This document shows positions 1-6,306 of a stretch of 9,954 nt of DNA, piece by piece. The DNA is from Thermoplasmata archaeon (GTDB lineage Archaea > Thermoplasmatota > Thermoplasmata > Thermoplasmatales > Thermoplasmataceae). The notes beneath the pieces were generated by a model that was not told where the DNA came from, did no database searches, and was given only the letters and a program-made list of their open reading frames with translations. Where the stretch lies: assembly GCA_021850835.1 (NCBI GenBank), contig JAJZKS010000042.1, positions 1 to 9,954 of the forward strand, given 5' to 3'. Position 1 is the stretch's first letter. Every line of letters begins with the position of its first letter. The position numbers were made by a program, and so were the translations under genes.

Positions 1-803
1 TTCGCATAGCATCTAACCTTGGGATCGGAATCGGGCTCGTTGCCGGAGGTTTTCTTTCCCAGTTTAACTATGCTTTCATTTTCCTGCTTTCTTTCGGCGG
101 GTATGTAACTGAAGGAATCCTCTATTATTTCCGTATTCCGGAAACCTCACCAACTACAGCAGTATCAGAAGGGGATAACCAGACTAAGCGGAAAATTGTG
201 CTGCCATTCAGAGATACATTTTTCATTGCAATTTCTCTGATTACATCGTTCGGATGGTTTTTCACCGGCATGTTCGAGAGTGCCCTGACTCCGCTGTATA
301 TGTCATCGGTGAATCATTTCAGCCCATTTAGCATTACAATCCTCTTTGCCATTAACAGTGCTGTTGTAATCGCTTTCCAGACGCCAATAAACAAGCTCTT
401 GAGGAATATGAGAGATTCCATAAGGATAATTCTCGGGCTCATGTTCTATTCCATAGCCTATCTTATATTCGCAGAGACCTCATTCTACCTTGTGATCGCT
501 ATGGCAGCGGTTCTGTTGACTTTCGGAGAAAACATAGCGTCACCCGCATCTACTTCCCTGATCACGAAGATTGCTCCGGAGAAGAACCGTGGAAGTTACC
601 TTGGCTTCAATTCCTCGATTGCTAGCCTGATAAACCCATTCAGGCCACTTGTTGGAACATTTCTCCTTTCAGCTACGGTTGCTGAGCCAAGTCTTTCCTG
701 GATTGTGCTTTCCGTGGTCAGTTTCCTCATAGCATTACTCTTCCTCGTCCTCTTCAGAAAGATATCACAACGAAGAAACAGTGTCAGTCGCAGCCCTCTT
801 TAA
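1..803 (+). CDS. MFS-family transporter, C-terminal part (5' end outside window)
   Basis: The frame is open from the left edge (first full codon at position 3) to TAA at 801-803, giving 266 visible residues. The GTG at 198 is only an internal codon: the upstream residues already read as MFS sequence. The fragment starts at the family's TM5-like motif (RIASNLGIGIGLVAGG, matching R-x-G...GxxxGG). A short charged loop follows, then about six more hydrophobic helices, the layout of the C-terminal half of a 12-TM major facilitator. The stretch with FGENIASPAS and then APEKNRGSYLGF resembles the TM10/loop/TM11 region of multidrug-type MFS proteins (MdtH-like). The C-terminus is a short basic tail. 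It probably acts as an H+-coupled efflux or uptake carrier in the cytoplasmic membrane, but nothing visible identifies the substrate. Its neighbour across a 141-bp gap is convergent, so it is not in that operon. Confidence 0.9.
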   Translation, partial: RIASNLGIGIGLVAGGFLSQFNYAFIFLLSFGGYVTEGILYYFRIPETSPTTAVSEGDNQTKRKIVLPFRDTFFIAISLITSFGWFFTGMFESALTPLYMSSVNHFSPFSITILFAINSAVVIAFQTPINKLLRNMRDSIRIILGLMFYSIAYLIFAETSFYLVIAMAAVLLTFGENIASPASTSLITKIAPEKNRGSYLGFNSSIASLINPFRPLVGTFLLSATVAEPSLSWIVLSVVSFLIALLFLVLFRKISQRRNSVSRSPL

Positions 804-824
804 ACACTGTGCCTAGTGAACAAT

Positions 825-839
825 GCAGAAACTTTCTGC
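825..839. repeat. Short perfect inverted repeat between convergent genes
   Basis: The 15-base palindrome GCAGAAACTTTCTGC can form a 6-bp stem with a 3-base loop on either strand. It is flanked by a second pair, AATGC at 822-826 and GCATT at 843-847. It begins 22 bp after the MFS stop, between two convergent genes. It could form a transcript 3' end or processing hairpin, or it could be chance; no long T tract follows it on the plus strand. Confidence 0.35.
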
Positions 840-914
840 GAAGCATTAAACGCCTGTTCTTGTGAAAAGATTAAAATTGAGGAATTTGAAAGGTTCTTTC
901 CGACAATAAGTGGC

Positions 915-921
915 AAAAAAA
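915..921 (-). terminator. Oligo-T terminator of the permease/ureohydrolase operon
   Basis: Seven A residues on the plus strand read as TTTTTTT on the minus strand, about 23 bp beyond the ureohydrolase stop codon. Archaeal RNA polymerase terminates at oligo-T tracts without needing a hairpin, so this is the likely operon 3' end. Confidence 0.5.
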
Positions 922-944
922 TAATGAGGGTTCTGAGTCAAATT

Positions 945-1940
945 TTACTGCCCAGACTTCCGCTTTTTTATGCTTCCTAGGAACTGCGCAATCAGGTATG
1001 CGCCCATAATGCTTGTTATATTGTTGGAGTCAAACGGCGGGGATATTTCCATAATGTCCATGGCTCTAGATATCTTCTGTTTCCCGAATTCATAGGCGAT
1101 CTGTAGATAATCGCTAGATGAAAGCCCTCCAGGGGTCGGAGCCGCGGTTCCTGGTGCATAACAGATATCCAGGCCGTCAATGTCAAAGCTCAGGTATGCT
1201 GCCTCTGTGCCATCCAGTACGATTTCTAGCATTTCCCTTATTGCGTCCTTTGTTCCCCTCTCTTTGAATTCCATGGCCGTGATGTACCTGATCTTATTGT
1301 CGTCAAGGAACTTCTGGTTTGCAAGGTTGTTCTCCCAACCCCTCATGCCTATTTCAACGAAGTTCTCAAACCTGACAGGGTTCTCTATGTCTGTAAGGAG
1401 TTTCCTGAATTGTGTGCCGGAGGAAATCTCTCCGTGGTGGGATTCCCTCACGTCAGGATGGGCATCAACGTTTATGAGTCCAACTTTTCCCTTAGTTTCC
1501 TTGCATAGTGCCTTGACAGTGGCATAAGTGTTTCCATGGTCCCCTCCAATTACTGCAAGGGACATGCCACTTTGAAATATTTCAGAGGCAACAATCTCCG
1601 CCCTCCTATAGGTTTCCATCACATTGGTATGCAGAACATCAATATCCCCAAAATCCACTATATCAATGCCCCTGGAGATGTCCACATTGATTTGAGGTTC
1701 GTAGGATCCAAGGAACTGGAACATTCTCCTGACCTCAGCAGGCGCTCCAGCGCTTCCCTTCCTTGCCGACCAGATAGAAGTGGTGTCGAATGGTATTCCC
1801 AGTATGCCCACATCCGGTTTCTCGACTTTCCTGAAGTCCTTTATAATGTTATTAAGCTCTGTCTGGTATTTGTCCGGAGCAAAACTGGAAGGAAGTGATG
1901 CTTCCTTGAGGTACTCCATAGCTGTACCACTCAGTCTCAT
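945..1940 (-). CDS. Arginase/agmatinase-family ureohydrolase
   Basis: The 331-residue protein is a binuclear-Mn ureohydrolase, predicted to cleave a guanidino group to urea plus an amine (agmatine to putrescine, arginine to ornithine, or a related compound). The metal ligands are visible in order: His135 in GGDHG (132-136), Asp159/His161/Asp163 in DAHPD, and Asp253/Asp255 in SFDID. The substrate-side segment HHGEISSGT (168-176) and the APGTAAPTPGG loop (262-272) also fit. The usual DP after the DxD motif (DIDxxDP) is DI here (Asp258-Ile259). Its ATG overlaps the stop of the upstream permease (ATGA, 1937-1940), so translation is probably coupled; GGAG and AAGGA sit just upstream. Met8 is an alternative start. 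Length and motifs are normal for the family. Substrate choice between agmatine, arginine and other guanidino compounds cannot be read from the sequence; the permease partner suggests an imported substrate. Confidence 0.9.
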   Translation of the reverse strand: MRLSGTAMEYLKEASLPSSFAPDKYQTELNNIIKDFRKVEKPDVGILGIPFDTTSIWSARKGSAGAPAEVRRMFQFLGSYEPQINVDISRGIDIVDFGDIDVLHTNVMETYRRAEIVASEIFQSGMSLAVIGGDHGNTYATVKALCKETKGKVGLINVDAHPDVRESHHGEISSGTQFRKLLTDIENPVRFENFVEIGMRGWENNLANQKFLDDNKIRYITAMEFKERGTKDAIREMLEIVLDGTEAAYLSFDIDGLDICYAPGTAAPTPGGLSSSDYLQIAYEFGKQKISRAMDIMEISPPFDSNNITSIMGAYLIAQFLGSIKKRKSGQ

Positions 1941-3571
1941 TCCTTTTCTGCTCCTTCCATGGCAGATGCTATTGAATATTGTTTAACCATGCTGCCTGCC
2001 TGCTCCGGGTTAAGTGCTGACAATACCCCCAAGGGGAAGAACACTGCTACTGATACTATCAGTACCGTCAGTGACGAGTAATAGAATGGTATTATGGACA
2101 AGGCACCTACATCCCCAATATATGTCATTGCAAGCAGGAAAGCGATGTAAAGTATTGCCCAAAGGGAATTCTTTACGTGTCCCCTTACCTTGAAGATGAC
2201 TGCGAATACTGCAACTGCAATGGCTATGATTCCCACCGAATACGGAACTGATGGCCATCCGCTCCAGAACACTATCAAGCCGCCTGTGGCAAATGCAGCT
2301 ACAGCTGTAACATTGCCCAGTGGCACCTTCTGTTTTGTCAGGCCCTGTCTCCTTGCGGCAAACATGGAAACCGCAGAGAATGAGTAGGCTATGTAACCTC
2401 CCACCAGAGCGTAATCAATTATGCTGAAAATGGAATGAACCGGTGCGGAAACAAAAGCTAGTATTGCACCTACAATTGCAAATACGAGCACGGCGTAGTT
2501 CGGTGTTTTATATTTGCTGTCTATGGTTGACAGAACTTTGCTTACATATCCTGATCTGCTAGCAGCAAGCAATACCCGTGAACCTCCACCGAGGTACACA
2601 AATCCAGTAAGGAAGGGCATCACAATTCCTATGAAGATTCCAATCCCTATGAGAAAAGGAAGGTTGGAGTTTGTTGCAATTAGGATGAATGGGTTGGAAG
2701 AAATGGTACCCAATGATCCCCAGTCTCCAGGGCTGATGCCTAGTTTTACCCAGTTAATCCCTGCTATGAATACATACTCGAACAGAACGTAGAATATTAG
2801 TTGCCCAAATACTAGCCAGACAAAGGCATTTCTCAAGACACCTGGAGAAGTTGCTTCTTCTGCATAATCGGCGACTATCCTTGCCGAAGCATATGTAAAC
2901 ATCACAAGTGGCAAGGCTGAAAGGACGCCGGCTGCACCATTAGGGAAAAATCCGCCAAACTGCGTGAAATTGGGAGGGTCGCGTACAGCAACTAGAAGGC
3001 CAATACCAAGAATTGCATACAGGATTACTTTTAAGAGCCCGGCCAGGAAATTTGATCTCCCCATGACCCGTGAACCGAAGTAATTCAATGGAATGAAAAG
3101 AAGCGTGATCGCTATTCCTAGAATACCACCGGGATATGTGGGGTAACCTGCGGCTGAAATGAAATACGGGAAATAGAGGTTAAGCCCTTCTATTATTGCA
3201 AACGCTTCAAAGGGAGCTATGAAGATATACCAGACAACATTGGAAAATGTGTTAATCAGGTTGGCAAAGTGCCCATGGGTATAGAGTGTGTACCTGCTTG
3301 GCGCACCGGCCTCAGGAAAAGTGCGTGATAGTTCCAGCTGGCTCAGTGCAAGTGCTGAAAACATCAAAGCGCCAATCAGAAAAGAAATCAGCCCAGCGGG
3401 CCCGGCTGAAGCAGTTATGCCTGCCACGTCAAATAGTATAGCAGAACCTAATGCCCCGTTGAGGCCGAGCAGTGCAAGTGTGGGTGCGTTTGCTACCCTG
3501 GTCAATCGTTCAAAACCTTTTGTTTCAACCATCGGATTATAACCTTTAAAGTGGATGAACATTCGGCCCAT
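1937..3571 (-). CDS. APC-superfamily amino acid/polyamine permease
   Basis: The 544-residue protein is almost entirely hydrophobic, with about 12-14 predicted membrane helices. It begins with a short cytoplasmic stretch (ETKGFERLTR) followed by the glycine-rich first helix LLGLNGALGSAI, which is the unwound substrate-binding TM1 of the APC fold. A TM6-like segment (LPLVMFTYASARIVADYAEE) and the SRVLLAASRSGYVSKVL loop are also typical of APC carriers. It is predicted to import an amino acid, a polyamine or a guanidino compound. The downstream ureohydrolase overlaps it by 4 bp, so the pair probably takes up and degrades one substrate. Start choice is open. ATG 3571 is used here. ATG 3532 (Met14, MVETKG) fits the conserved family start better and has AAAGGTT about 8 bases upstream; the TATA-like AATTTAATT (near 3573-3583) would give a short leader for it. 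The first 13 residues look non-conserved. Confidence 0.88.
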   Translation of the reverse strand: MGRMFIHFKGYNPMVETKGFERLTRVANAPTLALLGLNGALGSAILFDVAGITASAGPAGLISFLIGALMFSALALSQLELSRTFPEAGAPSRYTLYTHGHFANLINTFSNVVWYIFIAPFEAFAIIEGLNLYFPYFISAAGYPTYPGGILGIAITLLFIPLNYFGSRVMGRSNFLAGLLKVILYAILGIGLLVAVRDPPNFTQFGGFFPNGAAGVLSALPLVMFTYASARIVADYAEEATSPGVLRNAFVWLVFGQLIFYVLFEYVFIAGINWVKLGISPGDWGSLGTISSNPFILIATNSNLPFLIGIGIFIGIVMPFLTGFVYLGGGSRVLLAASRSGYVSKVLSTIDSKYKTPNYAVLVFAIVGAILAFVSAPVHSIFSIIDYALVGGYIAYSFSAVSMFAARRQGLTKQKVPLGNVTAVAAFATGGLIVFWSGWPSVPYSVGIIAIAVAVFAVIFKVRGHVKNSLWAILYIAFLLAMTYIGDVGALSIIPFYYSSLTVLIVSVAVFFPLGVLSALNPEQAGSMVKQYSIASAMEGAEKE

Positions 3572-3586
3572 AATTAAATTTTACTC
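3572..3586. promoter_or_regulatory. A/T-rich TATA-like element upstream of the permease
   Basis: TAATTAAATTTTACT on the plus strand (AGTAAAATTTAATTA on the minus strand) is the most A/T-rich TATA-like stretch in this gap. For the permease it fits a short leader if translation starts at 3532. On the plus strand it lies about 24 bp upstream of the ATG of a 20-codon mini-ORF at 3601. Position and composition are the only evidence. Confidence 0.35.
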
Positions 3587-3600
3587 AAAACTTAAGGCAA

Positions 3601-3663
3601 ATGTCATCAAACGTTCAATTAAAATGTAAGAAATGTGAATTTTTTAACTGGAAACACACATAA
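3601..3663 (+). CDS. Possible 20-residue CxxC microprotein
   Basis: A tiny open frame runs from ATG 3601 to TAA 3661-3663, in the gap between two minus-strand genes. It encodes a basic peptide with one CKKC pair (Cys9 and Cys12) followed by EFFNWKHT. The pattern resembles the first half of a zinc ribbon, but the second pair of cysteines is missing. A TATA-like stretch lies about 24 bp upstream, where a leaderless archaeal start would place it, and AAGG sits 3 bases before the ATG. At this length it may be chance or the remnant of a larger zinc-finger gene. Confidence 0.2.
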   Translation: MSSNVQLKCKKCEFFNWKHT

Positions 3664-3681
3664 TCTTTCAAAATAGTATTC

Positions 3682-4029
3682 CTAAATAGGCCATGGGATA
3701 ACACTAGTAGCTTCGAAATAACTCAGGCCGAAGAGTGCAGGCGATATTTCCCTGAAAGTGCCGTGAACCATGACTTTGCTTCCATCGGAGGGAAGTGTTC
3801 CATTCCAGACAACGAATACAGACCCTGATGAATCATTTAGCTTGAAACCGCTGAAATTTCCAACGGAAAACCTGCTTTGTACTGTTCCATAAATATAGGT
3901 TGTCTGGTTATTCTTCAGGTCTTTGACCTGTGTGGTTGCTACATAAGGGATCAGTGAATAGGCCACAACGGCTATCAAGACTACCACAACGGCAGCTATT
4001 GCAACCTTTGCGCCTTTGCTTAGTGCCAT
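3682..4029 (-). CDS. Small membrane-anchored OB-fold-like protein, function unknown
   Basis: The 115-residue protein has one N-terminal hydrophobic segment (about residues 7-29, after a short basic start) that would act as a signal anchor. A compact beta-rich domain follows (about 41-110). The strand pattern YIYGTV (45-50), GFKLNDSSGSVFVVW (61-75) and GSKVMVHGTF (83-92) is the G-x-V...D-x-(S/T)G...G-x-x-V-x-V-x-G signature of OB folds of the tRNA-anticodon/CcmE type. The CcmE heme-binding His motif is absent, so a cytochrome c maturation role is not supported. Four N-glycosylation sequons (Asn41, 58, 65, 76) fall in the domain, which suits an extracytoplasmic position. It lies 83 bp downstream of the ACT regulator on the same strand and may be co-transcribed. 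The ligand is unknown. Confidence 0.7.
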   Translation of the reverse strand: MALSKGAKVAIAAVVVVLIAVVAYSLIPYVATTQVKDLKNNQTTYIYGTVQSRFSVGNFSGFKLNDSSGSVFVVWNGTLPSDGSKVMVHGTFREISPALFGLSYFEATSVIPWPI

Positions 4030-4112
4030 CTTAGTTCAGATGATAAACCTGAATTGGCAAATATTAACCTTATGTAGGGAAGAAGAATATTTTGCCAAAA
4101 GGTTTATTCATG

Positions 4113-4787
4113 TCAGGTTTTATCCATATTTTCCAGTGCTTCAAATGCTCTGGTTGCATCAGTCTCAGACACTAGGATTATCATCCTTCCCGGCCCGATT
4201 GTTGTAAACTGCCTAATTGCTATGCTATTTATGGAAAGTTCTGTGACAATTGCCGAAAGTACCCCAGGTATTTTTTCAATCTCGATTGACATTTCCACGA
4301 CTATCTCAGCCAATCCTGCAATTTTCCTGTTTACTTGAGAATCAGAAATGAACGATTCAAATCTTTCGAGATTCTTGGAATCTATGGTGACACTTGCATT
4401 GTCCATATTTGTAACCAATCTGAATGTCTCGCCCGCAGCGGAGTTAATTTCACCGGAAAATCTAAGGATAGCTTTCTGCAGTTCATTGCTGTTTTTCATT
4501 GAAATCACTGCAATTCTATTTTTCAGAGAGAGTCTCAGTATCGCATTGCCAACTTCTTTACTCTCATGTAGAGCACTCATGACGGGATACCTTCTTATGG
4601 CGCTCAGGATAGCATCGAAGGTTGCTGTGCCGTTCGACTTTAATTCTATTTCCCTTGCCAGTGCCCGGGTATTAACAATACCTCTAGACAAGGCATTTCT
4701 CACAACACCATCCCGTTCAATTGCAAGCCTTACAAGGTTGGTTGCATTTTGTGTCAAATCTATTCTATTCATGTCTAACTTGAACAT
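4113..4787 (-). CDS. Predicted amino-acid metabolism regulator, HTH + ACT domain (COG2150-like)
   Basis: The 224-residue protein has an N-terminal helical region (about 15-68) resembling a winged helix. It contains the GIVNTRALAREI segment (36-47) and IRRY (64-67), a pattern I associate with the archaeal family annotated as 'predicted regulator of amino acid metabolism, contains ACT domain'. A weaker alpha/beta unit, possibly a degenerate ACT repeat, spans about 90-150. The C-terminal ACT domain (about 160-220) has the canonical IPGVLSAI (173-180) between strand 1 and helix 1, and ends with IILVSETDATRAFEAL. ACT domains usually bind amino acids at dimer interfaces, so this is probably a ligand-responsive DNA-binding or enzyme-regulating protein. 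The nearby permease/ureohydrolase pair is a possible target (inference). Met1 at 4787 has a TATA-like box about 20-25 bp upstream, consistent with a leaderless start; Met6 is an alternative. Confidence 0.8.
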   Translation of the reverse strand: MFKLDMNRIDLTQNATNLVRLAIERDGVVRNALSRGIVNTRALAREIELKSNGTATFDAILSAIRRYPVMSALHESKEVGNAILRLSLKNRIAVISMKNSNELQKAILRFSGEINSAAGETFRLVTNMDNASVTIDSKNLERFESFISDSQVNRKIAGLAEIVVEMSIEIEKIPGVLSAIVTELSINSIAIRQFTTIGPGRMIILVSETDATRAFEALENMDKT

Positions 4788-4802
4788 AAATGGTGAATTT
4801 GT

Positions 4803-4815
4803 GTCATAATACTTT
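4803..4815. promoter_or_regulatory. Possible shared TATA box for divergent genes
   Basis: GTCATAATACTTT on the plus strand reads AAAGTATTATGAC on the minus strand, with a near-symmetric AT-rich core. It lies about 20-25 bp upstream of the minus-strand ACT-regulator ATG (4787) and about 30 bp upstream of the plus-strand oxidoreductase ATG (4842). Both distances are close to those of leaderless archaeal promoters. Only 54 bp separate the two starts, leaving little room for two independent promoters. Confidence 0.4.
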
Positions 4816-4841
4816 TGCCCTGTTCCGGATACATCTGTTTG

Positions 4842-5801
4842 ATGGCAACAAAAATTGAATCTGGAAAAATGAAAGCAGTGAGAATGTACTCAAGGGGCGG
4901 ACCAGAGAACCTGATCTATGAGGAGGTTGATATTCCCTCCATATCAGACGGAGAAGTTCTAATCAAGGTCTATGCAGCATCCATTACACCCACTGAACTA
5001 ACCTGGAATTCTTCATATAGTGATATCCATGGGAAGGAACGATTCCCCGTAATCCCCAGTTTCGAAATATCTGGAAAAGTCCAATCAGTATCTGATGATG
5101 TAAAGAACCTTAAGATAGGGGATGAAGTGTATGGACTCTTGAATTTCTGGCGGGATGGCGGAGCAGCTGAGTATGTGGCAATTGAAGGTGCGAATATTGC
5201 ATTGAAGCCATTTACAATTGACCATGTTTCAGCGGCATCCTTGCCCCTTTCTGGCCTGACTGCCTGGCAAGCTCTCTTTGACTATGGGAATCTCTCTGAA
5301 GGCCAATCCTGCCTCATACATGGAGCAGCTGGTGGAGTGGGTTCCCTTGCTGTCCAATTGGCACACTGGAAAAAGGCTAATGTTATTGCAACTTGTTCAA
5401 GGGGAAAAGAGGCCATAGTACGACAGTTTGGAGCTGACAAGGTCTTAGATTACAACTCGGTGAAATTCGAAGACGTGGTTCGGGAAGTTGATCTTGTCCT
5501 AGATACAGTAGGAGGAGAAACTCTTAACAGGTCTTACAGAACAGTGAAAAGGGGAGGTACGGTTGTCAGTGTTGCAGACGATACTAATGAAGATCTGGAA
5601 AGGAAATATGGGGTGAAAGGGATCTCAATGCTCGTAAAACCCGATGGAAATGAGTTGAGAGAGATTGCAAGGCTAGTGGACTCAGGCATTGTAAAACCTG
5701 TTGTGCAAGGAACTTATCCTCTTAGTCAAGCTAAGGATGCTTTCATATCAGGTATCGCAGGCCACAACACAGGTAAAATAGTACTAATAGTTAGCCAGTG
5801 A
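4842..5801 (+). CDS. MDR-family NADPH:quinone oxidoreductase-like (zinc-independent alcohol dehydrogenase superfamily)
   Basis: The 319-residue protein is a complete medium-chain dehydrogenase/reductase. The N-terminal GroES-like domain (about 10-130) contains KAVRMYSRGGPENLIYEEVD and GDEVYGLL. The Rossmann domain carries the NAD(P)-binding motif HGAAGGVG (160-167), followed by AVQLA and by FGADKVLDY (196-204). DLVLDTVGGE (217-226) and RGGTVVSV (238-245) complete the quinone-reductase signature. No structural or catalytic zinc ligands are visible, which places it in the QOR-like branch that reduces quinones or enones with NADPH. The physiological substrate is unknown. The frame also has TTG at 4815. 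ATG 4842 was chosen because the TATA-like box about 30 bp upstream fits a leaderless start; ATG 4869 (MKAVRMY) matches the usual family N-terminus and is a real alternative. It is followed 49 bp later by a same-strand NTF2-like gene. Confidence 0.88.
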   Translation: MATKIESGKMKAVRMYSRGGPENLIYEEVDIPSISDGEVLIKVYAASITPTELTWNSSYSDIHGKERFPVIPSFEISGKVQSVSDDVKNLKIGDEVYGLLNFWRDGGAAEYVAIEGANIALKPFTIDHVSAASLPLSGLTAWQALFDYGNLSEGQSCLIHGAAGGVGSLAVQLAHWKKANVIATCSRGKEAIVRQFGADKVLDYNSVKFEDVVREVDLVLDTVGGETLNRSYRTVKRGGTVVSVADDTNEDLERKYGVKGISMLVKPDGNELREIARLVDSGIVKPVVQGTYPLSQAKDAFISGIAGHNTGKIVLIVSQ

Positions 5802-5819
5802 AAGAAGCAAAGCCAGTTG

Positions 5820-5829
5820 ACATTTAAGG
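5820..5829 (+). promoter_or_regulatory. TATA-like box for the NTF2-like gene
   Basis: ACATTTAAGG lies about 26 bp upstream of ATG 5851, the spacing expected of a leaderless archaeal promoter. It suggests this gene can be transcribed on its own rather than only with the oxidoreductase. No experimental support is visible. Confidence 0.35.
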
Positions 5830-5850
5830 TAGAAATCTTGTTATGGTGAA

Positions 5851-6204
5851 ATGGTGAATAAAATGGAACAGATAGGGGAAGAAACAAAGAGAGTCGTGTT
5901 GAGTTACATCGAATCCCTGGATTCAAAGAAATATGACCAAGCAAGCATCTTAATTGATGGGAGCGTGAAAATCATCGGCCCAGCAGGAGAGACATTCGGA
6001 AAACCAAAGGAATTTACCAATATGCTGAAACGGTATCAGGGCAACTACTCTATACAGAAAATGTTTGTCGAAGGAGAGGACGCGTGTCTCCTTTATGACT
6101 TTGTCACACCAGAAAAAATAGTTTACATGAGTTCTTGGTATAAGGTAAAAGGCGGGAAGATCGTCTTCATAAGAACAGTATTTGATCCTTCCACCTTCAG
6201 TTAG
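5851..6204 (+). CDS. NTF2/SnoaL-like small protein
   Basis: The 117-residue protein begins with a long helix (ETKRVVLSYIESLDSKKYDQAS) leading into ILIDGSVKIIGPAGETFGKPKEF. It ends with strands around ACLLYDFV, VYMSSWYKVKGGKIVFIRTVFDP. This helix-plus-curved-sheet plan, with the motif 'D..v.i.gp.g...G..ef...l', matches the NTF2-like/SnoaL-like superfamily of small cone-shaped folds. Members serve as polyketide cyclases, isomerases, dehydratases or simple ligand-binding proteins, so activity cannot be assigned. It appears cytoplasmic, with no signal or membrane segment. Two starts are possible: ATG 5851 (TATA-like box 26 bp upstream) and ATG 5863, which is preceded by GGTGA with 5 bases of spacing. 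It lies 49 bp after the oxidoreductase on the same strand, and the two may act on a common small molecule (inference). Confidence 0.75.
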   Translation: MVNKMEQIGEETKRVVLSYIESLDSKKYDQASILIDGSVKIIGPAGETFGKPKEFTNMLKRYQGNYSIQKMFVEGEDACLLYDFVTPEKIVYMSSWYKVKGGKIVFIRTVFDPSTFS

Positions 6205-6219
6205 TATAATGAGTTACAG

Positions 6220-6252
6220 GCCAGAGAAGCACTTTATTCTGGCATTATTTTT
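6220..6252 (+). terminator. Hairpin plus T tract after the NTF2-like gene
   Basis: GCCAGA (6220-6225) pairs with TCTGGC (6238-6243), a 6-bp stem with a 12-base loop. It is followed by ATTATTTTTATC with a run of five T (6248-6252). It lies 15 bp after the stop codon and looks like a terminator for the plus-strand transcript. On the minus strand only the stem is retained. Confidence 0.5.
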
Positions 6253-6261
6253 ATCTCGATT

Positions 6262-6287
6262 CTGCTGAATAAACCTATTTTCAGTAG
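6262..6287. repeat. Second inverted repeat in the convergent gap
   Basis: CTGCTGAA (6262-6269) faces TTCAGTAG (6280-6287), 8 bp with one G-T wobble and a 10-base loop. It lies 20 bp beyond the stop of the minus-strand PEP mutase-like gene. It could be the 3' hairpin of that transcript, but there is no clear T run after it on the minus strand. Confidence 0.35.
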
Positions 6288-6306
6288 TTTCCTGCAAAGA
6301 GAAGAA

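Noticed and set aside
816..980. 54-codon GTG frame after the MFS stop, in the same reading frame
   Set aside because: It has no ribosome site or promoter and runs antisense into the 3' end of the ureohydrolase gene. It looks like readthrough of an open frame, with no sign of an interrupted MFS C-terminus.
1180..1898. Plus-strand open frames across the ureohydrolase gene
   Set aside because: They are antisense shadows of a gene with intact catalytic motifs, and their translations show no family signature.
4348..4809. 153-codon plus-strand ORF opposite the ACT regulator
   Set aside because: It lies almost entirely antisense to the HTH+ACT gene; its hydrophobic translation is a by-product of the complementary codons.
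4815..4841. TTG start for the oxidoreductase
   Set aside because: The extra residues are not family-like and the codon overlaps the TATA-like element. ATG 4842 or 4869 is more credible.
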